A stretch of 64,000 nt of DNA from Heliocidaris tuberculata. Taxonomy: Eukaryota; Echinodermata; Echinoidea; Camarodonta; Echinometridae. Each line of letters opens with the position of its first letter. Position 1 is the stretch's first letter. The notes below the pieces were generated by a model. The model saw only the letters and a list, made by a program, of their open reading frames with translations, did not search any database and was not told where the DNA came from. The DNA lies in assembly GCA_025618425.1 (NCBI GenBank), contig CM046832.1:71944187-72008186 (forward strand), read 5' to 3'. The position numbers and the translations under genes are program-made. Shown one piece after another: positions 62,401 through 64,000 of the stretch.

Positions 62401-64000
62401 AGAAGCCAAAAGATCGTCTGTATCCTGAGCAGAAAACATATCATCAGCAATCAAAGAATCAGATGTCTTCGGTTTTTATTCCAAGGTTAGTTGCTTGCTG
62501 GCTCCAAATCTCAAGACGCCAATTCAGAACGGGTTGTCGTCAGTCGTTCTAATCGAAATAATTACAATGTCTATTAAACACAGCAGATTATTCCCGCTAG
62601 ATCATTCAATCGAAACCATCTTAAACGATGATTAAAATCAAAGCTGTCATAAAGAATCGTTTGTAAACAAGATGACAGAAGAATCTGTATCACCGTACGG
62701 AATGTCATAAAAATGAATGTTATCCAAATGTGCCTGCATGCGTTATTATAGAATATGATTTTATAAAAGTTGTCTCAAACACCAGTATCACTTTCTACAT
62801 GCACGATCACTCTATCTTCTAACAGAAATCACAGTGATGTCTTCTGTGTCTTGTTGTCTAGTCTCATAGTTGACCAATTGGACAGTCGTGATCGTTGGTC
62901 GATAGATGCTGATCTTTGTAGAAGAAGTTCTCTTGATCGTGCTCTGTAGACATTCTCTCACGTTAAACTATGATAAATCAGTTTGAGGTTTGTTAACGTC
63001 TAGATGGGCACAGCGGGACCGGTCCGTTCCTGCAACCTACGCATCTTATAACCCTTCCGCTTGGCGATCGCATTACGTTATTTTGACAACATTTTATCAT
63101 TCCCTCGTCAATCGTGACCTCATACTTTCCGATTAGGTCTCCAGCTCATTTTCCAATTATAATGCCAATATAGATGACTCTAGCAATCACTTATTCATGT
63201 TCATTTCGCCATAGCAATGATCTGCTATCACAAGTTAAAGATGGACGCCCACACAATAGAAAATCTCACATTTACAAACTTGCGCATAATGTACAAACAA
63301 ATCTCGTTATTGCCATGTGCGATTGGAAATTGACGAGTCGCAGAGATACTGCAGAAATAACTATTTTCTATTCTCTATCTTCACAATGGCACCTTCACAG
63401 TGATGTCCATAATCGTTTTATTTACTACCAAACAATGCGATATTTAATCTTTTCACTCAATATGAAGTTGCGCAAACAGTTCTTATACCCCGAAGCGTTC
63501 CTGAGCAGCTTTATTAAAACTCCCTCGATATGTACCAAAAGCAAGACCGTTGAATCGGGGACTGTGTGACTTCGCTGAGCTCAGTTGTTGACATGGGCGT
63601 ACACCCCCAAATTCTCTTCGTGACCTGTTCCATTCATAACATGTTGAACTAATAAAGTCTCGTCAAATATACCTAGGACCTCTCTCCTATTTGATCCGAT
63701 TGCTTTGTTTGCTTTCTCGAAAGGGTACAGAGTGGTTTTGGACTTTAAATAAGCGAGTCTATGGCAAAAGTGAAAGGAATTTTACTTCAACCATAAAGTC
63801 TATATCACCGTAGGGAGACTAAACTTTACACTCCATTACAATGACGTAATGTAACAGACTCAAAACGACGCATAATAAAACTTAATCACTTTTCTCGAAA
63901 GCAGCTATAACAAGCAGAATAATTGCAAGTTCTAGGTTTGAAGAAAAAAATATCGGTATATAGTTGGTCATTTAGAACTCAAACCTGTTTGATTGTATTC
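62401..64000. other. Upstream flank; no gene seen
   Basis: Possible promoter region of the receptor. No recognisable exon or RNA gene is present. A 131-codon plus-strand frame at 63174-63569 has no domain and unconvincing composition. Confidence 0.4.

Noticed and set aside
63174..63569. 131-codon plus-strand ORF
   Set aside because: No recognisable domain, no splice context, and composition typical of chance AT-rich frames.

Overview
The window is eukaryotic, AT-rich and intron-rich, and packed with transposable elements and G/C homopolymer runs. An invertebrate deuterostome, most likely a sea urchin or other echinoderm, fits best. The grounds are a sarcospan-family exon, a very large multidomain adhesion GPCR carrying HYR and Sushi modules, a DIRS retrotransposon with intact ORFs, and many short hAT-like elements with GGCGTAGC ends. 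The taxon is inferred from family knowledge, not proven.

Layout, left to right. 1-3784: the 3' part of a GC-rich DIRS-type tyrosine-recombinase retrotransposon (end of gag, full RT/RNase H ORF, overlapping recombinase ORF, internal complementary region and right inverted terminal repeat). 3785-14718: no recognised coding exon except a minus-strand LINE remnant at 13470-14690; microsatellites, a diverged repeat cluster and short DNA transposons, probably intron or upstream flank of the next gene. 14719-15195: the last coding exon of a sarcospan-like four-membrane-span protein on the plus strand. 15196-28243: 3' flank and intergenic DNA with several MITEs and a nested hAT-in-repeat region.

28244-60231, minus strand: a gene I reconstruct as 27 coding exons. 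The lengths sum to 4,983 nt, 1,660 codons plus stop, with every junction in a compatible phase. From the N-terminus it encodes a signal peptide, one Sushi-like module, four HYR modules, eight EGF modules (five as single calcium-binding-type exons, two fused in one exon, one non-calcium), one Ig domain, an SEA domain, a hormone-receptor-like (HRM) domain, a GAIN domain with an intact GPS cleavage motif, seven transmembrane helices and a Ser/Thr-rich cytoplasmic tail. From the Sushi exon to the Ig exon every exon is symmetric phase 1-1; from SEA onward the phases change. The product should be a cell-surface adhesion receptor with a long extracellular stalk that self-cleaves at the GPS. A noncoding 5' exon may lie near 62.3 kb.

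The introns of the receptor hold LINE tails, tRNA-derived SINEs, hAT elements with target-site duplications, an amplified ~185-bp satellite inside a hAT-like element, a 52-bp tandem repeat and palindromic MITEs. The most notable points are the receptor architecture, the 67-nt TM4 microexon with a cytosine-run acceptor, the DIRS terminal-repeat geometry and the nested satellite in the SEA-HRM intron.
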